In this document: in pieces, positions 14,797 through 21,486 of the stretch
Position numbering within the stretch: position 1 is the first letter of the stretch
How the letters are laid out: each line of letters opens with the position of its first letter
NCBI RefSeq assembly: GCF_946481145.1
Contig: NZ_CAMLMJ010000035.1
Location: 1 to 26,547, forward strand
Source of the DNA: an uncultured Sediminibacterium sp.
Lineage (GTDB): Bacteria > Bacteroidota > Bacteroidia > Chitinophagales > Chitinophagaceae
DNA length: 26,547 nucleotides
Reading direction: 5' to 3'
The notes under the pieces: model-generated
Seen by the model: the letters and a program-made list of their open reading frames with translations, nothing else
Databases searched by the model: none
Told to the model about the DNA's origin: nothing
Program-made: the position numbers and the translations under genes

Positions 14797-16966
14797 CCAT
14801 TTTAATTTTGATCAATTAAGAAATCTTAGCATCGGAACTGTTGACTATGTAACACCAAATGAAATCAAAGTTCTATTAGAAACAGATGCTCCCCAAAATA
14901 CAGCCTTGAATACAGGAGTGCCAAGCTTGTTTCCGAGAATAAATGGTTTTGTTCTTATCCCTAACGAAGTAGGGGCATTAGTAGGAATAATCAGTTGGCT
15001 TGGCGTTGAACACTCTCAATATCCCAAAAGAAAAGGGTTTAAAGACTACGATCTTATTGATCTCCCTTTTCCATTAAGAAAAATGGCAATCAATCCGATT
15101 GGGACTTTGAAGACCGAAATAAAAAACAAAGAAACCATTTATAAACTTGAACGTGGCATTTACTCATTCCCTTCAATTGGCGATACAGTAATACTTCCAA
15201 AAGACGAGCAATTGAAATCAATCATTGAAAATGATGATGAACAAGCGTTTGTAAAAATTGGAATAGCTCCTGTTGCCGGCAATGCTAATGTTAAAATAAA
15301 CCCTAATAAATTATTTGGAAGACATATCGCTGTGTTGGGAAATACGGGGAGTGGAAAATCATGTTCCGCCGCTGGCATTATCCGCTGGTCACTTGATGAA
15401 GCATCAAAAGCGAAGAAAGATTCAAAGAAAAAACTCAACGCAAGGTTCATTATATTAGATCCCAATGGCGAGTATGCCAATTGTTTTGACGACCTAGACA
15501 TTGATATTAAAAGATTTAAAATAGAATTATCAGTCAGTGAAAAAGAAAAATTTCAACAGTTACGCGTGCCTGCCTGGTTTTGGAATAGCTACGAATGGAG
15601 TTCTTTTACATTAGCTACAGGCAAAACACAAAGGCCAATATTAAGAAGAGCTTTACGAGAATTAAAAGGGGGAATAACCAAAGACCCTTCCGATATATCA
15701 CCTGAGGTGAGGAATTATTTTTCAAGCTGTGCAATGTCTCTAAAAGCAGACAATAACAATGGTGCAAATACATTTAAAACCGGGAAAACAGAATTCGGCA
15801 AGAAGATCCAAAGTTTTGCAAATGATGCAATGTTTTATGCTGGCAAAGCAAAAGATCAGCTTAAATCCGATTTAGAGGCATTATCAGCAACACTACAGGG
15901 GGTCGCTAAAAAAAGGTTTAAAACATTTACAAAGGATGGTGAAGTTATTGAATATTACGAAGCTTTTGAAGCTTCGGAAGGCTCAGCAGCATTAGATGCT
16001 GTACTTCTCTTATTAGAAGGTGTTGGTGGAATTTCTATTAACGAAGGACCAAATGAAGATATGCCAGTAGAATTCAATGTAAATCAATTGGCAAATCATA
16101 TTGAAATAATTTCAGAAGAGCAAGGAGTTTTACAATTCTTAGACTTCTTGATAATGCGGATACGAAGTTTGCTTGCAGATGTAAGAATGAAAAATACGAT
16201 TGGCAATGATCCTACATTAACATTAGAGGAATGGCTTGAATCTTACATCTCCGGTATGACGATTATTGATCTCTCTTTAATTCCTGCAGAAATTATTCAC
16301 ATAATCGTTGCAGCTATATCCAGGATTACCTTTGAAGCAATTCAAAGATATAGGCGCTTTAAGGGCAGCGTACTTCCAACAGTATTGATGTTAGAAGAGG
16401 CACATAATTTTATCCGGAAACACACATTGATGAGTGATGAAACGACCCCTCTTGAAATATGCAGTCAAACATTTGAAAAGATAGCAAAAGAGGGGCGAAA
16501 ATTTGGATTAAGTTTACTCATTTCATCCCAACGCCCATCTGAGTTATCTGATACAGTTTTGTCCCAGTGTAATACTTTCTTACTGCATCGGTTGGTCAAT
16601 GACCGCGATCAAGATTTAGTCAAACGACTCGTACCCGATAATATCGGCGGGCTATTGAATGAGCTTCCAATGCTGCCAACCAGGAAAGCAATTCTATTAG
16701 GATGGGCATCCCCCATTCCTATTTTGGTCGAGATGAATGATCTTGAAAAGAAATACCGGCCCAAATCTGATGATCCTGATTTTTGGGAAGTTTGGACTAG
16801 GGATAGAGAAAGGGATGAAGATTGGAAAAAAGTCTCAGAAGAATGGCAAAACCAAAGCGCAGAATCAGCAGAAATTAAAGATGAAAAAAAAGATGAAACA
16901 GATCCTGATCCTCCAAAATCGTCTCCAGAGGAAGATTTTAAACCGTTGGGTGATCTATCGGTTTAA
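14786..16966 (+). CDS. herA-like: HerA-like FtsK/HerA-superfamily ATPase of a SIR2-HerA pair
   Basis: The 726-aa protein has an N-terminal HAS-barrel-like domain (about 10-110). The RecA-type motor core has Walker A GNTGSGKS (185-192) and Walker B VLMLEEAHNFI (E537, E538). EGRKFGLSLLISSQRPSELSDTVLSQCNTF follows, as in HerA helicases (cited in two parts: EGRKFGLSLLISSQRPSE and LSDTVLSQCNTF), then RKAILLGWASP near the C-terminal brace. A long helical insertion sits between the Walker motifs (about 270-420). The last 70 residues are charged and acidic. HerA proteins form hexameric translocases; here the partner is the upstream SIR2 protein, with an 11-bp gene overlap suggesting balanced expression. 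Longer than archaeal HerA, in line with defence-associated versions. Confidence 0.92.
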   Translation: MTNSHFNFDQLRNLSIGTVDYVTPNEIKVLLETDAPQNTALNTGVPSLFPRINGFVLIPNEVGALVGIISWLGVEHSQYPKRKGFKDYDLIDLPFPLRKMAINPIGTLKTEIKNKETIYKLERGIYSFPSIGDTVILPKDEQLKSIIENDDEQAFVKIGIAPVAGNANVKINPNKLFGRHIAVLGNTGSGKSCSAAGIIRWSLDEASKAKKDSKKKLNARFIILDPNGEYANCFDDLDIDIKRFKIELSVSEKEKFQQLRVPAWFWNSYEWSSFTLATGKTQRPILRRALRELKGGITKDPSDISPEVRNYFSSCAMSLKADNNNGANTFKTGKTEFGKKIQSFANDAMFYAGKAKDQLKSDLEALSATLQGVAKKRFKTFTKDGEVIEYYEAFEASEGSAALDAVLLLLEGVGGISINEGPNEDMPVEFNVNQLANHIEIISEEQGVLQFLDFLIMRIRSLLADVRMKNTIGNDPTLTLEEWLESYISGMTIIDLSLIPAEIIHIIVAAISRITFEAIQRYRRFKGSVLPTVLMLEEAHNFIRKHTLMSDETTPLEICSQTFEKIAKEGRKFGLSLLISSQRPSELSDTVLSQCNTFLLHRLVNDRDQDLVKRLVPDNIGGLLNELPMLPTRKAILLGWASPIPILVEMNDLEKKYRPKSDDPDFWEVWTRDRERDEDWKKVSEEWQNQSAESAEIKDEKKDETDPDPPKSSPEEDFKPLGDLSV

Positions 16967-16999
16967 GACAACAGCCAAAAATTGATGAAATGAATTTTT

Positions 17000-17024
17000 A
17001 AAATACTAATTATTTTAGTATTTT
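17000..17024 (+). terminator. Hairpin after HerA gene
   Basis: AAAATACTAA (17000-17009) pairs with TTAGTATTTT (17015-17024) over 10 bp with a 5-nt loop, 34 bp after the HerA stop. The stem is AT-rich and its own 3' arm ends in T4; a further T-run follows about 15 bp later. It probably ends the SIR2-HerA transcript, but weakly. Confidence 0.5.
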
Positions 17025-17088
17025 AGTGTTGAGATATTTTGTTTTTTAGGGTTATCGATTTGAACTTAGGTTTTAAATAAAGTTACCT

Positions 17089-17096
17089 TAGTTTGC
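17089..17096 (+). promoter_or_regulatory. Candidate Bacteroidota -7 promoter box for the sce7726 gene
   Basis: TAGTTTGC fits the Bacteroidota -7 consensus TAnnTTTG and lies 23 bp before the ATG at 17119. A TTTG at 17059-17062 is further upstream than the usual spacing for the -33 element, so the assignment is tentative. Confidence 0.35.
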
Positions 17097-17118
17097 ACGT
17101 CAATACCCTATAAAATAA

Positions 17119-17919
17119 ATGAAAAAATATCATATGATTGCAGACAATACTGATATAAACTTACTTAGCAAAGAGCAGGTCACGCATCTAGCTAAGCATT
17201 ATGATACACTTGACTATGCCCCTTCCCTTCGATCTTTATTGACAACAGCATTTGTCAATATGGATTTTTCAGGCCATTCCAAGATGATGCTTCATAAATA
17301 TTTGAATGATATACTGCTTTCCAAATATAGTGGCGAAGCTGCATTGAAATATCAATTGTTTAAACGTGCTGCAAAACAAAAGCTTGTAGCCGCTTTTGAA
17401 ATGAAGGTTCAGAGTAGTCGCGTTGATTTTTTAACGGTCAATGGTGTTTCTACCAGTTACGAAATCAAAAGTAGTTTGGATAATCTAGATAAACTAGCCA
17501 AACAGGCCGCAGATTATCTACAGGCTTTTGAATTCAATTATGTCGTAGTCGATAATCGCCACCTGCTTAACGCCATAAAAATGTTACCAGATTCATTTGG
17601 TGTGTTAAGTTTTACAGCAAATAAAAAAATTATTCATCGCATTGCATCTCCCAATACTATCATTGATCCGCGCATCCAGCTTAATATGCTTACAAAAAAA
17701 GAACTTTTAAAAGCATTTCCTGGGCGGTCAGCTATTAGTGAAATCTGCAATCGGTTTTCAAACGAAGTGATCAACAGCAACTTTAAAGAAACCTTGAAAG
17801 CACGATATCGTAATCGTTGGAATTTCCTTGTCCAAAACAAAGATGAAATTCTTCCAATCGATCTTCAATTTTTCTTTAATCGAAATATCCAACCTGAGTT
17901 GATCTATCAATATGGCTAA
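17119..17919 (+). CDS. sce7726-family protein (PD-(D/E)XK nuclease-like)
   Basis: The 266-aa product matches the sce7726 family. The core reads AAFEMKVQSSRVDFLTVNG, then STSYEIKSSLDNLDKLAKQA (about 91-130), with a restriction-endonuclease-like set E94, D103, E115-x-K117 and Q129. It is followed by AFEFNYVVVDNRHL, which resembles the strand after a PD-(D/E)XK active site. The pattern suggests a nuclease; activity has not been inferred from anything beyond this motif. Members of this family are often encoded near sce7725/beta-type proteins, and here the beta-family gene is convergent and overlaps by 4 bp at the stop codons (17916-17919). It lies 152 bp after the HerA gene behind its own possible promoter. 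Confidence 0.85.
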   Translation: MKKYHMIADNTDINLLSKEQVTHLAKHYDTLDYAPSLRSLLTTAFVNMDFSGHSKMMLHKYLNDILLSKYSGEAALKYQLFKRAAKQKLVAAFEMKVQSSRVDFLTVNGVSTSYEIKSSLDNLDKLAKQAADYLQAFEFNYVVVDNRHLLNAIKMLPDSFGVLSFTANKKIIHRIASPNTIIDPRIQLNMLTKKELLKAFPGRSAISEICNRFSNEVINSNFKETLKARYRNRWNFLVQNKDEILPIDLQFFFNRNIQPELIYQYG

Positions 17920-18974
17920 TCAAATTCTTTACCGTCAATCATATATTTGACACAATGAATATAGTGTTCCATGGAGACTCTTTTCAAATCGCCTGGAGTT
18001 GCAGTATTTTCATCATTCAAAAGACGCCATCCTTTGTTTTCCATTGATAGATAACCTTCCTTTTTTAACCTTTCACTTACCTCTGATGTTATGATTTGTG
18101 GTATTACATCTCGTTTCAATGCTTCATAACCTGGTGAACCTGCTTTGAAACCGAAATATTTATTCGATGTAGCATCATAATAAATGAATCCAAATACAAT
18201 GTTCTTTCCACCGCCAGCTTTGGTAAGCATATCTTTCTTAATTCCTACATAATCCCCAAATGCACTTGCATTCATCTGCTTGTACTGAAACATCAATCTA
18301 TTATCGGTATCATCGATTACGCTTCCATTTTCCATACTCTTATAAGTAATAGAGTTTGGAATCGCACTGCGTATTACAATAACGGGGCATGTCTTAAACT
18401 TTGTCAACTGTTCTATAACAATTTTGATATCTTCATTTTGAGGATTAATGGGGTCTTCATCAAAATCTACAATCAAATAATCAGCAGCAGTTATTAGTGG
18501 TTCTGCCTGATTGAATTCAGATTCAAAGCCAGGATCTTTTCCTGTTACCCTGAAAGCAAGTCGTGGGAAATCCTTTCGAAGACCATTTACCTGTTGATTA
18601 ACGGAGCCTGTAATACCAGTGATGGCATGATATGATGAAATAACAGGCACCATCTTTGGCATTGGGCTTAATTGCTTCAATGCGTTAATTCTGGTGTCAA
18701 TATCAGACATAGGCCTAAGAAACTTTATTACCTCGGGATTTGTATTTCCAGCAATCTTAAAATGAATAGGGATATCAACAAAAACCGTATCACTTTTTAT
18801 GGCAGTTAGCAATATACGATGGAAATGGCCGTAAGTCATTTTCTTAGGCCTATCTTTCTCTTTTACAATCTCGATATATGGATATATCCGTTTACCGAAT
18901 TCAAAAGTTGAAAGCAATTCAATTTCTTTAGACTTTACACGAAACACGGGCATGTAAACGAGAGAATTCTCCAT
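17916..18974 (-). CDS. Beta-family protein (T4 beta / sce7725-like)
   Basis: The 352-aa protein fits the beta-protein family (T4 'beta protein', sce7725-like). The N-terminus is VYMPVFRVKSKEIELLSTF; then come IYPYIEIVKEK, TVFVDIPIHFK, KMVPVISSYHAITG, YLIVDFDEDPIN and TCPVIVIRSAIP, the alternating strands of a likely TIM-barrel-like fold, with a C-terminal FGFIYYDATSNKYFGFKAG. Biochemical function is not established; relatives occur in phages and in bacterial accessory islands. It is transcribed leftwards, 17 bp after higA, so it is probably the third gene of a higB-higA-beta operon, and it converges on the sce7726 gene with a 4-bp overlap. Linkage of these four genes suggests a joint function. 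Confidence 0.82.
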   Translation of the reverse strand: MENSLVYMPVFRVKSKEIELLSTFEFGKRIYPYIEIVKEKDRPKKMTYGHFHRILLTAIKSDTVFVDIPIHFKIAGNTNPEVIKFLRPMSDIDTRINALKQLSPMPKMVPVISSYHAITGITGSVNQQVNGLRKDFPRLAFRVTGKDPGFESEFNQAEPLITAADYLIVDFDEDPINPQNEDIKIVIEQLTKFKTCPVIVIRSAIPNSITYKSMENGSVIDDTDNRLMFQYKQMNASAFGDYVGIKKDMLTKAGGGKNIVFGFIYYDATSNKYFGFKAGSPGYEALKRDVIPQIITSEVSERLKKEGYLSMENKGWRLLNDENTATPGDLKRVSMEHYIHCVKYMIDGKEFD

Positions 18975-18991
18975 TCTTATTTAATTTGATG

Positions 18992-20110
18992 TTACATATC
19001 TCCAGTTTTTTTTGTTACTGTATATTCATCAAGATTAATCTTAACTAACAGATTTGTTCCAAAATGATATGCAATTTTATCCATCCGCCGAAGCCGTCCT
19101 AACACGATCGCTGGATGCGTTTCGTAAGTGCGAGCAACTTTTCGTATGTCTTCTTCTGTAATTTTTTCTTTAGGAAGATCATTAATAAATGTTGCTGGCA
19201 AAAGTTGATTAGCAGCATAAGCGTCGGCTTCACGTTCTTTTTCTTTATCACCTTCATATCCTTCAAATGATTCAATAAACACTTCCTTTTTGCCGTGTAA
19301 CATTATGTGGCCGGCCTCATGAAAAAAGGTAAACCAAAAATGATCATTTGTTTTATTCCTATCAGTTAGCTGTATCAGAGGATTCCCCCCTACCCATCTT
19401 ACTGCTCCACTAACAGGAGCTTTGGGTAGGCAGGCCGTATAAACAACTGCAACACCAACTTTAAAACAAATGTCACGAAGACGCTCAGCAAAATTTTCGG
19501 GATGTTTACGAACCAGCGGACGGATTTCAATCAAAGCAGATTTAAAACTATCCTTGTCAAATTCAGGAAGATCCATTTTTTGTCGCTCAATTTCTCCAAT
19601 ACGTAGCCAGGCCGAAATTGATCCTAGTTCTGTTTGATGAGCGTCGCTTTTTCGAAATTGTGCTGACGTATATTTTTGAACATATACCTGATCCCATTGT
19701 TTTAAAGAACCGATTCCATAAAAACTCAGCATTTCGCTAACCATACTTGCGTCAGGTTTTGATGATTTTAAATATCCGCATTCATGGAGTTGTTTAAGAG
19801 GTTGTAATTTTAACCAGTCGATACAGGTTTCTAATTGCTCCTCTTCTTCAATCCTGGCAAGTTTTTCCCGGTAAAGTGTCTCCCGGTTAATCCAGAACCG
19901 AGCATCAATACTCAATACTTTTTCCAATAACAACGCAGTAGTCATCGTAATAGGCTCTTTAGAACTTATTATATCATTTATCTTGGATGGAGTTTTACCC
20001 ATACGCTCCGCAAGCTCAGCTTGACTCATTTTCAAATGCTCAAGCGTCTCAAGGATAGTCTCCCCAGGTTTACTTAACAATTCACGTTCATCCTTTGTAT
20101 GCTGGCTCAT
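18992..20110 (-). CDS. higA-like: HigA-type antitoxin/regulator with ImmA/IrrE metallopeptidase domain
   Basis: The 372-aa protein has an N-terminal HTH of the HigA/XRE type (about 16-75: ETLEHLKMSQAELAERMG, PSKINDIISS, LEKVLSIDARFWINRE). The C-terminal zinc-peptidase domain of the ImmA/IrrE type has FFHEAGHIMLH (H264-E265-x-x-H268) and a downstream EREADAYAANQLLP carrying the probable third ligand E293. It is much longer than a minimal HigA. It probably neutralises the RelE/HigB-like toxin encoded 19 bp upstream and represses their promoter. In related proteins the peptidase cleaves a repressor on stress; whether this one acts on itself or another protein is unknown. Confidence 0.9.
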   Translation of the reverse strand: MSQHTKDERELLSKPGETILETLEHLKMSQAELAERMGKTPSKINDIISSKEPITMTTALLLEKVLSIDARFWINRETLYREKLARIEEEEQLETCIDWLKLQPLKQLHECGYLKSSKPDASMVSEMLSFYGIGSLKQWDQVYVQKYTSAQFRKSDAHQTELGSISAWLRIGEIERQKMDLPEFDKDSFKSALIEIRPLVRKHPENFAERLRDICFKVGVAVVYTACLPKAPVSGAVRWVGGNPLIQLTDRNKTNDHFWFTFFHEAGHIMLHGKKEVFIESFEGYEGDKEKEREADAYAANQLLPATFINDLPKEKITEEDIRKVARTYETHPAIVLGRLRRMDKIAYHFGTNLLVKINLDEYTVTKKTGDM

Positions 20111-20129
20111 ATAGTTTACTCCATTAACT

Positions 20130-20462
20130 CTAATGATAATCTTCAGTTCCGGTTATGACGATATCGGTAATGACGATTGTATTGATCAATCCATTATCGT
20201 CAACCGGAACCGGATAATGATCGATTTTAAAAATCATTCGGTGATTAACCGAAATACTGACTGCCCATTCTCCGGCTCGATCAGCTTTTAATGGATGGCA
20301 ACCTGCTTGTGGCAACTGCATTAATACTGCCAAATTGGGTGCAGCCCGAATATCATCCAGCCTAGCGGATACTTTCCTAGCCATGAGACCAAACGCCGAT
20401 TTAATCGCCGTTGCAGTGCCCAATTGCTTAGTAAGTTTGTTAGAACCGAAACGTACATTCAT
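20130..20462 (-). CDS. higB-like: RelE/HigB-family toxin
   Basis: The 110-aa product is a RelE/HigB superfamily member. The typical core is CHPLKADRAGEWAVSISV followed by NHRMIFKI, and a C-terminal strand segment INTIVITDIVITG. HigB toxins cleave mRNA on the ribosome. Toxin-first order with the antitoxin 19 bp downstream is the usual HigBA arrangement. The protein is the first gene of a leftward operon with higA-like and the beta-family gene, and a symmetric operator candidate lies 16 bp upstream of its start. Confidence 0.9.
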   Translation of the reverse strand: MNVRFGSNKLTKQLGTATAIKSAFGLMARKVSARLDDIRAAPNLAVLMQLPQAGCHPLKADRAGEWAVSISVNHRMIFKIDHYPVPVDDNGLINTIVITDIVITGTEDYH

Positions 20463-20463
20463 T

Positions 20464-20498
20464 GCAAATATAATTTTTATTACCGAAAAAGGGTAATA
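20464..20498 (-). promoter_or_regulatory. higBA promoter/operator candidate
   Basis: Arms TATTACC (20478-20484) and GGTAATA (20492-20498) form a perfect 7-bp inverted repeat with a 7-bp spacer, as expected for a HigA dimer site. Between it and the higB start, the - strand reads TATATTTGC (20472-20464), a match to the Bacteroidota -7 box TAnnTTTG; if used, transcription would start at or next to the ATG (near-leaderless mRNA). Autoregulation is inferred. Confidence 0.5.
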
Positions 20499-20645
20499 TT
20501 TTTCAAAATTAGGAATTTATGGTTGATTATCACAAAAGAACTAATCTTCACTAGTTTCTGCGTGGATATAGAAACTAATACGGGGGAAATGTAATTTATT
20601 CAATTTTTACATATAAGTTAATTTTCCGTTTCGATGTTTTATGTC

Positions 20646-21017
20646 TTATCCAAAAATCATTTTTTCAAATGGCTGTGCCTGAGCCTGAGCCTGTTTAGCC
20701 CTGCTCTCCCATATCTCCTTAATTTTCCCAGCCGCCTCTTCCAGTGTAATACGTATATACCTGTAAAAATTCTTGAGGCTTTTATACCTGCTAATCTTCA
20801 TAATCAACTCTGCCGTCATTCCTACCAGAAATTCATTAGTACAAGAAGAGTGCTTACAGGTATACGATGCGCTCCATTCATACTTAGGTCATGTTTGTAC
20901 GATTCTCTGATTTCCTTTCTTACATGAATGTGTAATAGGTTGTTTAATACCGATCAATTTCGAAATTGTTTTAATATGGCTGTTAAGTTGGTGCATTTTC
21001 CGGCTGAGTCTTATCAT
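20646..21017 (-). pseudogene. Decayed tyrosine recombinase (integrase), C-terminal remnant
   Basis: Read on the - strand, one frame from 21017 to the stop at 20646-20648 resembles the C-terminal half of a Bacteroidota tyrosine integrase: MHQLNSHIKTISKLIGIKQP, GNQRIVQT, a TGA stop (20889-20891), PKYEWSASYTCKHSSCTNEF, then MKISRYKSLKNFYRYIRIT and EEAAGKIKEIWESR. The stop lies exactly in frame. The HxxR motif appears changed (SYTCK where SHTxR is expected) and the GHxS motif reads RYKS, while the nucleophile-type Tyr of FYRYIRIT remains. About the first half of the gene, including the first catalytic Arg, is absent; the remnant stops where the right direct repeat begins (21018). It is therefore inactive and marks an old element end. 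Confidence 0.75.
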
Positions 21018-21090
21018 GTTCCCAACTCATACCAGCCAAAAGCATTATATCTGAAACAAAGCGGTTCGAAAATTCCCAACTTCGGTTCAC
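21018..21090. repeat. Right copy of imperfect direct repeat (candidate att site)
   Basis: Counterpart of 12885-12958. The strongest block is CGGTTCGAAAATTCCCAAC followed by TTCGGTTCAC (21062-21090). It begins at the broken end of the integrase remnant and is followed at once by a terminator. Its last ten bases (CGGTTCACTA from 21083) recur at 21199-21208. Confidence 0.6.
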
Positions 21091-21091
21091 T

Positions 21092-21118
21092 AGCCTCACA
21101 ATTTTGTGGGGCTTTTTA
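21092..21118 (+). terminator. Intrinsic terminator after the right direct repeat
   Basis: AGCCTCAC (21092-21099) pairs with GTGGGGCT (21106-21113) over 8 bp (one T-G pair) around AATTTT, followed by TTTTATT. The structure is a classic rho-independent terminator but has no intact gene upstream on the + strand, which suits a lost tRNA or small RNA. Confidence 0.75.
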
Positions 21119-21120
21119 TT

Positions 21121-21194
21121 AGTGGTAGCTCAGATGGATAGAGCATCCCGATGCTAATCGGGAAGGTCATTGGTTCCCCTTCCGATGTCAGGGC
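21121..21194 (+). pseudogene. Degenerate tRNA-like sequence
   Basis: GGTAGCTCAGATGGATAGAGC (cited as GGTAGCTCAGATGG then ATAGAGC, 21124-21144) is a textbook D-arm. An anticodon-arm-like TCCCG...CGGGA stem (21146-21163) encloses ATGCTAAT, an 8-nt loop instead of 7. AAGGTC and a T-arm-like CATTGG/CCGATG follow, but the loop reads TTCCCCTT rather than TTCGAAT, and the putative 3' acceptor TCAGGGC has no partner at the 5' side. I therefore call it a broken tRNA, not a functional gene; the anticodon cannot be fixed because of the loop size. Confidence 0.6.
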
Positions 21195-21198
21195 AATC

Positions 21199-21235
21199 CG
21201 GTTCACTAATCCTCACTCTATTGTGATGCTTTTTT
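21199..21235 (+). terminator. Second 3'-end/terminator unit, repeat of 21083-21117
   Basis: CGGTTCACTA (21199-21208) repeats 21083-21092, followed by a short hairpin TCAC/GTGA (21213-21216, 21223-21226) and a T6 run (21230-21235). The alignment with the first unit is good apart from one inserted A and a few substitutions, so these look like duplicated RNA-gene 3' ends. Confidence 0.55.
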
Positions 21236-21486
21236 GTAGCTCAGGTAACAAATAATTTTCTACTAATGATCAATCAGAAATTAGCCACAGATTCACAGAT
21301 TAATTGTATATAATCTCAAGCTTACTATTTGATAGTGATTTTGTTGAATTGAGTATGCATTTAGTTTTTTATTACAATTTTCTTTCGATTGAATACTAAA
21401 GCCAAATCCTAATCCAAAAGCACCAATTACTAAATAAACATTTTTAAGGAATTATATTTATACAGCTTTGTTTTAAATATTATGTC
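21236..21486. other. Gene-free spacer between element end and chromosome
   Basis: AT-rich, no supportable ORF. It includes CCACAGATTCACAGATTAA at about 21284-21302, a text commonly seen in dispersed intergenic repeats of Bacteroidota. No clear promoter for the downstream kinase gene was recognised. Confidence 0.5.

Noticed and set aside
20634..20927. 97-codon + strand ORF
   Set aside because: It is antisense to the decayed integrase frame, which gives a far better protein match.
21121..21194. Functional tRNA gene
   Set aside because: Anticodon loop has 8 nt, the T-loop lacks TTCRA, and the acceptor ends do not pair.
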